From contig CAAGBS010000045.1 in NCBI GenBank assembly GCA_900768125.1, positions 1 through 46,235 of the forward strand: a DNA stretch of 46,235 nucleotides. Direction: 5' to 3'. A model generated the notes under the pieces. The model saw nothing but the letters and a program-made list of their open reading frames with translations. It did no database searches and was not told the origin of the DNA. Both the position numbers and the translations under genes were made by a program. Of this stretch, positions 35,701 through 42,434 are shown in pieces. Origin of the DNA: Oscillospiraceae bacterium (GTDB taxonomy: Bacteria > Bacillota > Clostridia > Oscillospirales > Ruminococcaceae). The first letter of the stretch is position 1. Every line of letters starts with the position of its first letter.

Positions 35701-35774
35701 AGCGCCTGCGGATCTTCGTGAAATATCATAAAACTTTTGGGCGAGCCTTTTGCGGCGATAGAAGAAATATCCAT
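32769..35774 (-). CDS. lacZ: Beta-galactosidase LacZ-type (GH2)
   Basis: This 1001-residue intracellular GH2 beta-galactosidase is the classic five-domain length. Domains are the sugar-binding jelly roll (about 45-215), Ig-like (about 220-310), the TIM barrel (about 315-600) with acid/base Glu448 in WSLGNESG and nucleophile Glu517 in CEYCHAMGNGPG, a second Ig-like domain (about 610-700), and the Bgal_small_N domain (about 720-995). It hydrolyses terminal beta-galactosides. The start codon follows a GGAGG site. The promoter overlaps that of the divergent AraC-type gene. The next GH2 gene begins inside its stop region. Confidence 0.96.
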   Translation of the reverse strand: MDISSIAAKGSPKSFMIFHEDPQALHVDTLPKHCYFIPFAPGQDAFSPREDSARFELLNGMWDFRYYDSIVDLEDDFTALPGTEKIPVPSNWQLHGHDNPQYTNIAYPIPYDPPYVPDDIPVGVYSRGYDYTPDGMRKILTFEGADSCLYLYVNGMFAGYSQVSHSTSEFDVTQYLRKGENRITAAVLKWCDGTYLEDQDKFRLSGIFRDVYMLSRPEKRLENYIVRTELSGDFTSAKLIFTPSGSAAECTLTDSAGAQTAHFTAADGETVSVDIPAPAPWNAETPNLYKLSISAGGEVIGERVGFRKIRVENGVVKLNGKLLKFKGVNRHDSYPDTGYYAPVEKMRLDLTQMKRHNINAVRTSHYPNAPQFYQLCDELGLYVIDEADVETHGCVIVHNDLKWSRGYNGIALLASDDRFRTAICDRAELLVKRDINRPCVLLWSLGNESGWGTNFLAAGKLVKSLDDTRLLHYESTHRLDDTPTDILDLVSKMYPSRQEMRDFLDDKSETRPYILCEYCHAMGNGPGDLEEYHDTFYSNERFCGGFIWEWADHAFPLGKTADGKMKYGYGGDFGERHHDGNFCMDALNYPDRTPHTGLLEAKQVYRPVRVSGGENGRFTFSSTLEFADAGKLLDCRWEITRGGEITFRGALDFSVPPMGKAEITVPEAAESSDEESYIRFIFTAREDTLYCKKDYEICFDQVKLCGAKPKPAAVPNLPVTVEDSAFAVRIVSGGTVFRFNKRLSMFDSISHNGRELLEKPLSFNFFRAPVDNDVMKSDWYAAHLNELTPRNYGVTVAAAETSAEIKLRQSMVWGVHQPAAYMDIVYRISGGAIDIDCRAEFSNKVEFLPRFGIRAFLPRSFSQVEYYGYGPHESYIDKHRSCWIGKFTADISEMHEDYIRPQENSSHWGCEYVEISDGVTALRFTSDPGFSFNASEYTQEEFAEKRHNFELEKCGSSVVCVDSMMAGVGSNACGPALDEKYRLPLPEISAKFRMDISEKEK

Positions 35775-35802
35775 AATTACCTCCGGGATTTTATTTTACT
35801 TA

Positions 35803-35831
35803 ATTGTACAGCATATTGACAAACAAGTCAA
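35803..35831 (-). promoter_or_regulatory. Sigma-A promoter of the lacZ operon
   Basis: On the minus strand TTGACT (35826-35831) and TACAAT (35803-35808) are 17 bases apart. The -35 box lies in the right arm of the palindrome at 35815-35832. Confidence 0.75.
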
Positions 35832-35832
35832 T
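35815..35832. promoter_or_regulatory. Palindromic operator shared by lacZ and araC-type promoters
   Basis: ATTGAC-AAACAA-GTCAAT is a perfect 6-bp inverted repeat. Each arm carries the -35 box of one of the two divergent promoters, so a bound protein would control both at once. AraC proteins usually bind direct repeats, so another symmetric regulator, or only back-to-back promoters, remains possible. Confidence 0.55.
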
Positions 35833-35844
35833 AGATGATATTAT
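35816..35844 (+). promoter_or_regulatory. Sigma-A promoter of the AraC-type regulator gene
   Basis: TTGACA (35816-35821) and TATTAT (35839-35844) are 17 bases apart, 37 bases before the start. It overlaps the lacZ promoter. Confidence 0.75.
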
Positions 35845-35880
35845 TATTTTATAACGATATGAATATAAGAGGCGCTTTTT

Positions 35881-36690
35881 ATGGTTTTTACTGATTATCC
35901 TATCCTGCGCGGAGAAAGAGAGCTTCCGCTGTACCTGCTGAACATGGGTCTTCACCACTGCCAGGATCACATAATACGGCCGGATGGTTACTTCAGCCCG
36001 CAGATTCTGTTCAGCACGAAAGGCAGCGGGGTGCTGATATCCGGCGGGGAAAGAATGGCTGTCCCGCCCTGCTCCGCCATGTTTCTTCCCGCCGCTGTGC
36101 CGCACGAGTACTACGCGGGGGGCGACGTCTGGGATATACACTGGGTAGTCCCGGGCGGATATGCGGCTGACGATATTCTGCGGCAGTTCGGATTCAGCGC
36201 GCCGGCGGTCTACCCGCTGAGCGACGTCAGGACGTTGGAGCACATCTTCCGGAAAATGCATGACGCGATACGCTCGGACAATATATTCGGCAACTACAAG
36301 GCTTCCGGATATTTGTATGATTTTCTTATCGAGACCTACCGCGTGATATCAGGAAACGGAGCCTCCGCGTCGTCGTCCCCCGCGCTGATGAGGGCGCTCG
36401 ACCTGATAAACGGAAGCTACCAGCAGCCGCTCGGAATGGACGAGCTTTGCAGCGCCGCCGGAGTTTCCAAGCAGCACCTCTGCCTGCTTTTCCGGAATAT
36501 CCTGGGACTGCGTCCGATGGAGTACATCGCAAAGCGCCGCATTCAGGAAGCGAAATCGCTGCTCACCTCCACGGGGCTTTCCATCGGCGATATCGCAGAG
36601 CAGACTGGCTTCGGCTCGGAAAGCTACTTCTGCAAGCTTTTCAGGCGCTACGAGGGGACAACTCCCTCCGCTTTCCGGAATGTGAAATAA
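35881..36690 (+). CDS. AraC-family transcriptional regulator with cupin sensor
   Basis: This 269-residue regulator has an N-terminal cupin-like AraC_binding domain (about 15-150, with LLFSTKGSGVLI-type strand and AVPPCSAMFLPAAVPHEYY) for sugar sensing, and a C-terminal double HTH (about 168-268). The first HTH carries MDELCSAAGVSKQHLCLLFRN and the second IGDIAEQTGFGSESYFCKLFRR, then the usual PSAFR end. Divergent to the two GH2 genes, it is their likely local activator. It is followed by a shared bidirectional terminator. Ligand unknown, probably a galactoside. Confidence 0.9.
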   Translation: MVFTDYPILRGERELPLYLLNMGLHHCQDHIIRPDGYFSPQILFSTKGSGVLISGGERMAVPPCSAMFLPAAVPHEYYAGGDVWDIHWVVPGGYAADDILRQFGFSAPAVYPLSDVRTLEHIFRKMHDAIRSDNIFGNYKASGYLYDFLIETYRVISGNGASASSSPALMRALDLINGSYQQPLGMDELCSAAGVSKQHLCLLFRNILGLRPMEYIAKRRIQEAKSLLTSTGLSIGDIAEQTGFGSESYFCKLFRRYEGTTPSAFRNVK

Positions 36691-36692
36691 TA

Positions 36693-36723
36693 AAATACCC
36701 TCCCGTCGACCGGAAGGGTATTT
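36693..36723. terminator. Bidirectional terminator between the AraC and anti-sigma genes
   Basis: AAATACCCT (36693-36701) pairs with AGGGTATTT (36715-36723) around a CCCGTCGACCGGA loop that can also pair inside. T-rich tracts on both strands serve the convergent genes. Confidence 0.7.
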
Positions 36724-36727
36724 CTCA

Positions 36728-39514
36728 TTAGTAAGGATAATAAAATCTGTCAAGCCGCCAACCGTTTTCGGTCTTCACTGCATTTATCGTGTAGTGGTCG
36801 GTACTGTCAAGCTGGGTGTCAGTTTCGGGGTCATAGTAGTATATTGTGAAATCCAGCACTGCGGAGGTATCGGTGAGCGTTTCTACCGGAATAGATAAGC
36901 CTACGTCAGAGATGGAAAGATCTGTGCCGCGTGCGCCGCCGCTGGAGAACGTCCTGCCGTCAGCTTCTATGACAGAGCTGCCGATTATTACGCTCATCGC
37001 TTCCTGCGCCGCTTCGTCCGTGAACACGTCCGTGAACTGCTTCAGGATACCATCATAGGTGCGAAGCGCCGGGTCGGCGATGATCATTCCCGTGCGGCCG
37101 TCAGCGACTTCAAAATACCCGCCGATACTCATCGGGGACTCCACCACATACTCGAACCACAGACGGCGCGCCTTGGTTTCAAGCACCCGTAACTGCATGG
37201 GATCGTCCATTGTGTATTCCGAGTATTTGCCATCGTAGGAATTAAAGACTGCGAATCCGTTATCGGTGAGCTTTACCTCATCAGCCGGACTGCACTCTAC
37301 CACCATCAGTCCATCGCTGGTGAGCACGGACTGCCATGCTTCACCTCCGCAGTCATAGCCGACCAGCAGAAAATCGCCGTGCCGGGTCAGCTCTATCCTT
37401 CCCGACTGTGCGTTTGTGCCCGCGTATACATTCTGAACGCCGATCCCGGATCTGTAGCGCGTGATCTGGGGCTTTCCATCAATAACAGCGGCGGATATAA
37501 CGCTGCCATCGTCATTGACAATGAGATCCACCGACTGGCTGTATACCAGGTTCGTGTAAGTATCCGTGCGCGGGTCGCGGTAGTAGAGGTCGTACTCGTC
37601 AACATCATCGCCGAATATTCCCTTCAGCCTGCGGACTGCGTACACGTCAGTAAGCCCGTTGTTCTCCACTGCATAGTACTCAACGGATATCTCCGGGTGT
37701 ATTTCCCCGCTGTTCATATAGGACGGGAACATATCAAGGTCGGTCAGCGGCGAGAAGAAGCTATCCATATCAGATGGGTCGCCAGATAAGGGAGCTAAAT
37801 CCGAGCACTCCCACTTTCCGGCGGCGTTCTTTGTATAATCCAGACGGAAATATCTGCATATTCTGCCGTTGTACACCGTTCCGGCGGGAAGCCCGCGCCA
37901 TTCCTCAAACGGACCCTCGGACTGCTTTCCGGATTCGCACCATGCGTATTTTCTCACCACGAGGGAAAACTCGCTGTCGGTCTTTTTGAGTAACCAGGTT
38001 TCTTCGTCCGGGATACCAAGACGCTGGTACTCCGTGCGATTCAGGTCGGTGTTATGCCATGTCACGGAATCGTAATCCACCAGACCCGTAAGGTCGCGCT
38101 TCACCGCCCCGGCGAGGGACTCGTCATAGCCGGAAAGCGCCTTGAGAAGTCCCAGCGTCGTTATATCGCCCGGTGCGCACGCTTCGGTGACGTCAGAGAA
38201 ATTTATCACGCGGTGGAAAGAATCGGCATAGTCCGCGCGGTCGTGTTCTGCCAGACCCTCGTAGCGGTAGAGCGTTTCGGGGTCGTATTTCAGAATGCTC
38301 CACACCATGCCGCCGTCACTGTTGTCCAGCATGTAGAACGCTTTTTCGTCCTCGGCGAAGCCGCCGCATTCAATATCGTTCAGCGTTTTGAAAACATCGT
38401 TCCAGCCCGGCTTGGTATTATACCGGAAATAGATTTCATTGAGCACGCTGCTGTTTACATACGGCCCGTTGTTCAGCCAGCGCCCGAAGAAGTTCGGCTC
38501 GAGGATATTCGTCAGCGCTTCGGGCTCGGTGCTGAACGTCAGGTCAGCCGTGTTGAAGCTGCCCTCCGGAGTGTATTCCGGTCTGTCGGTGTTTTCCGCG
38601 ATACCGGAGTAGTACTCGCCGTATTCCAGTAGGTCGTACAGCCCGTAGTAAAGCGCGGGATTTGCGGTAACGGAGCGGTCGTAGGTCAGCACTTTCTCTC
38701 CGGCGAGACTGCTCATTACCGGAAGGGTTTTGCTGTGCACCGCCGCGATATCCCTGCCGTTGACCGTGACGATATCCGCTAAGGTCAGCGGCACCGGTTC
38801 GTAGTAATGCTCGCCGCTCCTCAGAGCCGCGATTATCCGGTCGCCAGCCACATAGAGCGGGCAGCCCTCGTTCTGGGCGTCGCGGCCGCCGGGTATCACC
38901 AGTTTCAGCTCGGTATCCTCGGCTGATATTCCCATCATGCTGTAGTAAACATTGTCGATAGTGACCGTATACAGCGAATATCCGGTCTTCCACTCGTAGT
39001 CGCCCTCGTTTACAGTCATTTCAGCCAGCAGGACTGATTTTGTGATATTACTGTCGCGGATATCGTTCTCGCAGGACTTATCGAACGAGGAGCCGTCCAG
39101 TTCCAGCGAATCGCTGTCAAGCAGTCCCCTGAACTCGTATTCCGGCAGGTCTGCGGAGGTTATCCCGTGCTTCAGTTCGTCCGGTACAGGCTCTTCCGTC
39201 TCGGCTGTCGAGTCAACGGACGACGGCTCGGAAACAGGCGTTCCGGTCGGGATAAGCCCGGTCCTGAACGCCGCAGTCACTCCCCCGGCGACCAGCACTA
39301 CCGCCGCGGCGCTCACCGCAGCTATCAGCGGACTTCTCCGGCGGGGCGCGGGCTTGTATTCCTGGTCGAACTGCATAAGCCCGTCATCGTCAAAATCGTG
39401 GATATTCTCCGGCTCGCGGTCGAAGCAGCCGTCAAGGCGCTTTTCAAGTTCCGACAGTCTTTCCTCGGAGAGTGACATTTTATCATACATTGCCCTGATA
39501 TCTTTCTCAGTCAT
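36728..39514 (-). CDS. Very large anti-sigma-like membrane protein
   Basis: This 928-residue protein has a short acidic cytoplasmic N-terminus (about 1-60), one TM segment (about 62-83) and a single extracytoplasmic part of about 840 residues that I do not recognise. The latter is rich in aromatic and beta-type repeats, perhaps a propeller-like fold. Its ATG overlaps the stop of the ECF sigma gene (ATGA), which is the usual sign of a sigma/anti-sigma pair. I chose ATG 39514 over one 81 bases upstream that lies inside the sigma gene. Codon 1 follows GGAGGG. Anti-sigma factors usually have a much smaller outer part. Confidence 0.7.
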   Translation of the reverse strand: MTEKDIRAMYDKMSLSEERLSELEKRLDGCFDREPENIHDFDDDGLMQFDQEYKPAPRRRSPLIAAVSAAAVVLVAGGVTAAFRTGLIPTGTPVSEPSSVDSTAETEEPVPDELKHGITSADLPEYEFRGLLDSDSLELDGSSFDKSCENDIRDSNITKSVLLAEMTVNEGDYEWKTGYSLYTVTIDNVYYSMMGISAEDTELKLVIPGGRDAQNEGCPLYVAGDRIIAALRSGEHYYEPVPLTLADIVTVNGRDIAAVHSKTLPVMSSLAGEKVLTYDRSVTANPALYYGLYDLLEYGEYYSGIAENTDRPEYTPEGSFNTADLTFSTEPEALTNILEPNFFGRWLNNGPYVNSSVLNEIYFRYNTKPGWNDVFKTLNDIECGGFAEDEKAFYMLDNSDGGMVWSILKYDPETLYRYEGLAEHDRADYADSFHRVINFSDVTEACAPGDITTLGLLKALSGYDESLAGAVKRDLTGLVDYDSVTWHNTDLNRTEYQRLGIPDEETWLLKKTDSEFSLVVRKYAWCESGKQSEGPFEEWRGLPAGTVYNGRICRYFRLDYTKNAAGKWECSDLAPLSGDPSDMDSFFSPLTDLDMFPSYMNSGEIHPEISVEYYAVENNGLTDVYAVRRLKGIFGDDVDEYDLYYRDPRTDTYTNLVYSQSVDLIVNDDGSVISAAVIDGKPQITRYRSGIGVQNVYAGTNAQSGRIELTRHGDFLLVGYDCGGEAWQSVLTSDGLMVVECSPADEVKLTDNGFAVFNSYDGKYSEYTMDDPMQLRVLETKARRLWFEYVVESPMSIGGYFEVADGRTGMIIADPALRTYDGILKQFTDVFTDEAAQEAMSVIIGSSVIEADGRTFSSGGARGTDLSISDVGLSIPVETLTDTSAVLDFTIYYYDPETDTQLDSTDHYTINAVKTENGWRLDRFYYPY

Positions 39515-39993
39515 TGCATTCCCTCCTCCAAAGAGATCTTCAGCAGCTTCCTGCCTTTGGCAAGCCGCTTGTAGACCGTATTCTCGCTGATACACAGTGC
39601 CTGTGCGATGTCTGCGGCGGGCATATCCTCGTAGTAGAACATATACACCACCGTCTTGACGATATCCGGCAGGCGCATCACCGTGTCAAGCAGTTCGCTG
39701 TGCGCTTTCTGCGGTGCCGCGACAGCTTCCGCTTCCTCCAGCGGGACGCTTCGCTTCACCCGCGCGGACTTCACAACGTTAAGCGCACGGTGCTCTGCCA
39801 TTCGCATGAGCCAGTTCTTCAGGTGCTTCTCATCGTTGAAGCCCCCGGAATGATGTATGGCTGCGGAAAAGCAGTCCATGAGTATGTCCTCGGCTTCCTC
39901 AGGACTTCGAACTATCCCCAGCGCAATTCGGTAGACTGCATTCGCGTACTGTCTGAATATCGCGGACGCGTTTTCATGTGTTATCTGGAACAC
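39511..39993 (-). CDS. ECF RNA polymerase sigma factor
   Basis: This 160-residue sigma-70-family ECF factor has region 2 at about 8-75 (the AVYRIALGIVRSPEEAEDILMDCF stretch, split here by IRRS-type spacing) and region 4 at about 100-155 with the HTH AADIAQALCISENTVYKRL. No region 3 is present. The start is GTG 39993 with an AGGGGTGG site. It is followed by the anti-sigma-like membrane protein in a 4-base overlap. A TATAAT (40023-40028) lies upstream on the minus strand, but the -35 is weak. Its regulon is unknown. Confidence 0.9.
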   Translation of the reverse strand: MFQITHENASAIFRQYANAVYRIALGIVRSPEEAEDILMDCFSAAIHHSGGFNDEKHLKNWLMRMAEHRALNVVKSARVKRSVPLEEAEAVAAPQKAHSELLDTVMRLPDIVKTVVYMFYYEDMPAADIAQALCISENTVYKRLAKGRKLLKISLEEGMQ

Positions 39994-40022
39994 TTCGCCA
40001 CCCCTTTCGTTTTCCTTCTGTA

Positions 40023-40051
40023 ATTATAACATATCTCGGGCGGGAAATCTG
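40023..40051 (-). promoter_or_regulatory. Weak candidate promoter of the sigma/anti-sigma pair
   Basis: On the minus strand a perfect TATAAT (40023-40028) lies 30 bases before the GTG, with a poor -35 (CAGATT, 40046-40051) at 17 bases. No ECF-type GGAAC motif was seen. Confidence 0.35.
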
Positions 40052-40081
40052 CCTGATTAAAAAAAATAAATCGGCGATCAG

Positions 40082-40110
40082 TTGACATATCTGGGCGAAT
40101 GGGTTATAAT
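40082..40110 (+). promoter_or_regulatory. Sigma-A promoter of the esterase gene
   Basis: TTGACA (40082-40087) and TATAAT (40105-40110) are 17 bases apart. The start codon is 120 bases further on, so the leader is long and contains an inverted repeat. Confidence 0.8.
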
Positions 40111-40120
40111 TGATTTGAGG

Positions 40121-40207
40121 CAACACCGCACAAAGACCATTTATTGGATTTCACACGTGTCTTGCCTGCATATTTTTAGTTTGACGCAAAACCTTTGTGC
40201 GGTATCG
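40121..40207. repeat. Inverted-repeat element in the esterase leader
   Basis: ACCGCACAAAG (40125-40135) and CTTTGTGCGGT (40193-40203) form a perfect 11-bp inverted repeat, with GCAAC/GTATCGC outer similarity. The inner 57 bases show no clear structure or ORF. This is either a MITE-type insertion between promoter and gene or a structured leader RNA. Confidence 0.5.
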
Positions 40208-40233
40208 CTTTAACAAATCATCGGAGGTGCACC

Positions 40234-40995
40234 ATGTCACAGCTTTCTATAAAGTATTTCTCGCAGGCTCTCAACCGCAATGTCAGGTTTGAGATGTTTA
40301 TTCCGAACGACAAACCGCAGGAAACGCCGCAAAAAATGCGGACTCTTTTCCTGCTGCACGGCTACACCGGGGACGCCGGAAACTGGGTGCCGGAATGGCT
40401 GGCGCAGAAATACGGATTTGCAGTCGTAGCGCCCAGCGGCGAGAACGGATTCTGGCTGGACGGGCTATCCACGGGTCATAAATTCTGCACCTTTGTCGGT
40501 CAGGAGCTTGTTGAATATATAAGGCGCACTTTTGGTCTGGCGCAGACCAAGGAAGATACATTCATCATGGGGCTGTCGATGGGAGGTTTCGGAGCGCTGC
40601 ACACTGCGTTTTCCTACCCGGAAAATTTCGGAAAGACCGCCGCGATGTCCTCTGCGCTGATAGTCCACGAAATAGCCGGAATGAAGTCCGGCGAAGACAA
40701 CGGCGTTGCCAACTACGACTACTACCGCGAGTGCTTCGGCGAACTTGACTGCGTACTTGAAAGCGAAAACAATCCCGAGGTGCTGGTGAAGCGGCTGAAA
40801 AACTGCGGAGACACTATTCCTGAGATATTCATGTGCTGCGGCACGGAAGACTTCCTGCTGGAAAACAACCGAGATTTTCATCGGTATCTCGACAGCATTG
40901 AAGTCCCACATACTTACCTCGAAAGCAAAGGCACCCACGACATGGAATTCTGGAACGAATACACCGTCAGATTCGTTGAAATGATGTTCGGATAA
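40234..40995 (+). CDS. Esterase (alpha/beta hydrolase, esterase D family)
   Basis: This 253-residue cytosolic serine esterase is of the putative-esterase (acetyl-xylan / S-formylglutathione hydrolase-like) type. The nucleophile elbow is GLSMGG with Ser115, and the acid is likely Asp in the GTEDFLLENN stretch (about 207), with His in KGTHDMEFW (about 236). The oxyanion HGYTG lies at about 43-47. It starts at ATG 40234 with a GGAGG site rather than at an upstream in-frame ATG inside the inverted-repeat element. It may remove acyl groups from plant or sugar polymers. It is monocistronic. Confidence 0.88.
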   Translation: MSQLSIKYFSQALNRNVRFEMFIPNDKPQETPQKMRTLFLLHGYTGDAGNWVPEWLAQKYGFAVVAPSGENGFWLDGLSTGHKFCTFVGQELVEYIRRTFGLAQTKEDTFIMGLSMGGFGALHTAFSYPENFGKTAAMSSALIVHEIAGMKSGEDNGVANYDYYRECFGELDCVLESENNPEVLVKRLKNCGDTIPEIFMCCGTEDFLLENNRDFHRYLDSIEVPHTYLESKGTHDMEFWNEYTVRFVEMMFG

Positions 40996-41000
40996 GTAAA

Positions 41001-41030
41001 TCCCGGCAGGTGATACCCGCCGGGATTTTT
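41001..41030. terminator. Terminator between the esterase and the small-protein gene
   Basis: TCCCGGC (41001-41007) pairs with GCCGGGA (41019-41025), with an inner GG/CC pair, followed by TTTTTT. It ends the esterase transcript. The stop codon of the minus-strand small protein lies at its edge. Confidence 0.8.
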
Positions 41031-41209
41031 TACTGCTTCTTCTTGCGATTCTTAACCTTGACCTCTGGGACTGCGAGGTTATCGAACGCAACATCGCCCT
41101 CGGGTTCCTCCGGTTCGTTGTTGTCGTCGTTTTTCTGTGTGTTGACGCGCACCTCCGGAAACGCAAGGTTCTCAGAGAAGAAATCCAGCTTTTTGTTATC
41201 CTTTTTCAT
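41030..41209 (-). CDS. Small charged protein with duplicated NLAxPEV motif
   Basis: This 59-residue ORF has a near-perfect GGAGG ribosome site 7 bases before its ATG (41209) and a stop at the edge of a terminator. The protein is strongly charged, Lys-rich at both ends and Asp/Asn/Glu-rich in the middle. It contains two copies of a short motif, ENLAFPEVRV (about 13-22) and DNLAVPEVKV (about 43-52). No signal peptide or TM segment is visible and no family is recognised. It starts 18 bases after the GltS stop, so it is probably co-transcribed with the TAXI-GltS genes. It could be a regulatory or adaptor peptide of that transporter. Confidence 0.75.
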   Translation of the reverse strand: MKKDNKKLDFFSENLAFPEVRVNTQKNDDNNEPEEPEGDVAFDNLAVPEVKVKNRKKKQ

Positions 41210-41227
41210 AAAACTACCTCCATTCTG

Positions 41228-42421
41228 TCAATTCAGAAAATTGATGAAGAACGTTATCACCAGGCTGTTGATGAAGTCCGCAAACATGCTCCCCACTATC
41301 GGGACAAGCAGGTACGCCTTGACGGAAGGCGCGAACTTCTCGGTTATCGCCTGCATGTTAGCCATCGCGTTGGGAGTTGCGCCCATTCCGAAGCCGCATA
41401 CGCCCGCGCACAGCACCGCCGCGTCATAGTCCCTGCCCATTACGTTGAAAACTACAAAATATGCGAACAGCCCGATTATCACCACCTGCGCGATAAGCAG
41501 CACCACAAGCGGAAGTGCAAGCTCCGCAAGCTGCCAGAGCTTCAGCGTTATCATCGCGATACCCAGGAACAGCGACAGGCATATGCCGCCGATGTCGTTT
41601 ATCTCGCCCATGTGTATGTGCAGCTTCCCGGTGTACTCGTCCACATTCCGCATGACTGCGGCAACTATCATCGAGCCTATGTATATCGGGAACGTCATTC
41701 CTGTAAGGGACAGCGCCCAGGAAACTATCGTGCCTATTCCCATAGCTATCGCTATCTGATAGGCTGCTGGCGCGTACATGCTGACTGAACGGTGGTGTTT
41801 CTGCTCTTCCTCCTCAAGCAGAGTAGCGTCCTCGCTGACGACGTTCTTCATCAGGTCGTGGCGGAGTATCAGCCTGCGGGCTACCGGTCCGCCCATCAGC
41901 GAGCCTATTACCAGCCCGAATGTAGCCGCCGCCGTGCAGAACGTAGTCGCACCCTCTATGCCGAAGTCCTCCAGAACCGGTCCGAATGCGCCGGACGTGC
42001 CGTGACCGCCTACCATAGGTATCGAGCCGGTGCACATTCCGATGAGCGGGCTTATCCCGAGCACCTCGGAAAGTCCCACTGCGGCGAGGTTCTGCACGAC
42101 TATCAGCGCGAACAGGCACACGAGGAATATCAGCAGGCTCAGCCCTCCGGCGCGCAGCACCTTTACGTTAGCCTGGAATCCCACCGATGTGAAGAACATT
42201 ACCATGCAGACGTTTTTCAGCGTTTCGTCAAAGTTAAATTCCACTATCCCGAACACGAACAGCAGGCAGGACGCCACCGCAAAGATGATACCCCCGACCA
42301 CCGGCGCAGGAATACAGAAAGTTTCAAGAAAGCGTATCCTCTTTTTCAGAAATCCGCCCAGAAACAGAACTCCCACCGCAATAGCTAGAGTCTGGTACAT
42401 GTCGATATTCAATATATGCAA
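41228..42421 (-). CDS. gltS: Sodium/glutamate symporter GltS family carrier
   Basis: This GltS-type Na+-coupled carrier has about 397 residues and ten or so TM segments, including the two related halves with the reentrant loops GGHGTSGAFGP (about 160-170) and GFGMGATPNAMANMQ (near the C-terminus), the known substrate and sodium binding motifs. I chose TTG 42421, since an AAGGAGG lies 8 bases before it. The ATG at 42400 is 29 bases from that site. Its ribosome site overlaps the stop of the TAXI gene. GltS normally works alone, yet here it is coupled to a binding lipoprotein. It is followed by a small charged protein gene. Confidence 0.9.
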   Translation of the reverse strand: MHILNIDMYQTLAIAVGVLFLGGFLKKRIRFLETFCIPAPVVGGIIFAVASCLLFVFGIVEFNFDETLKNVCMVMFFTSVGFQANVKVLRAGGLSLLIFLVCLFALIVVQNLAAVGLSEVLGISPLIGMCTGSIPMVGGHGTSGAFGPVLEDFGIEGATTFCTAAATFGLVIGSLMGGPVARRLILRHDLMKNVVSEDATLLEEEEQKHHRSVSMYAPAAYQIAIAMGIGTIVSWALSLTGMTFPIYIGSMIVAAVMRNVDEYTGKLHIHMGEINDIGGICLSLFLGIAMITLKLWQLAELALPLVVLLIAQVVIIGLFAYFVVFNVMGRDYDAAVLCAGVCGFGMGATPNAMANMQAITEKFAPSVKAYLLVPIVGSMFADFINSLVITFFINFLN

Positions 42422-42434
42422 TAAAAAAGCCTCC

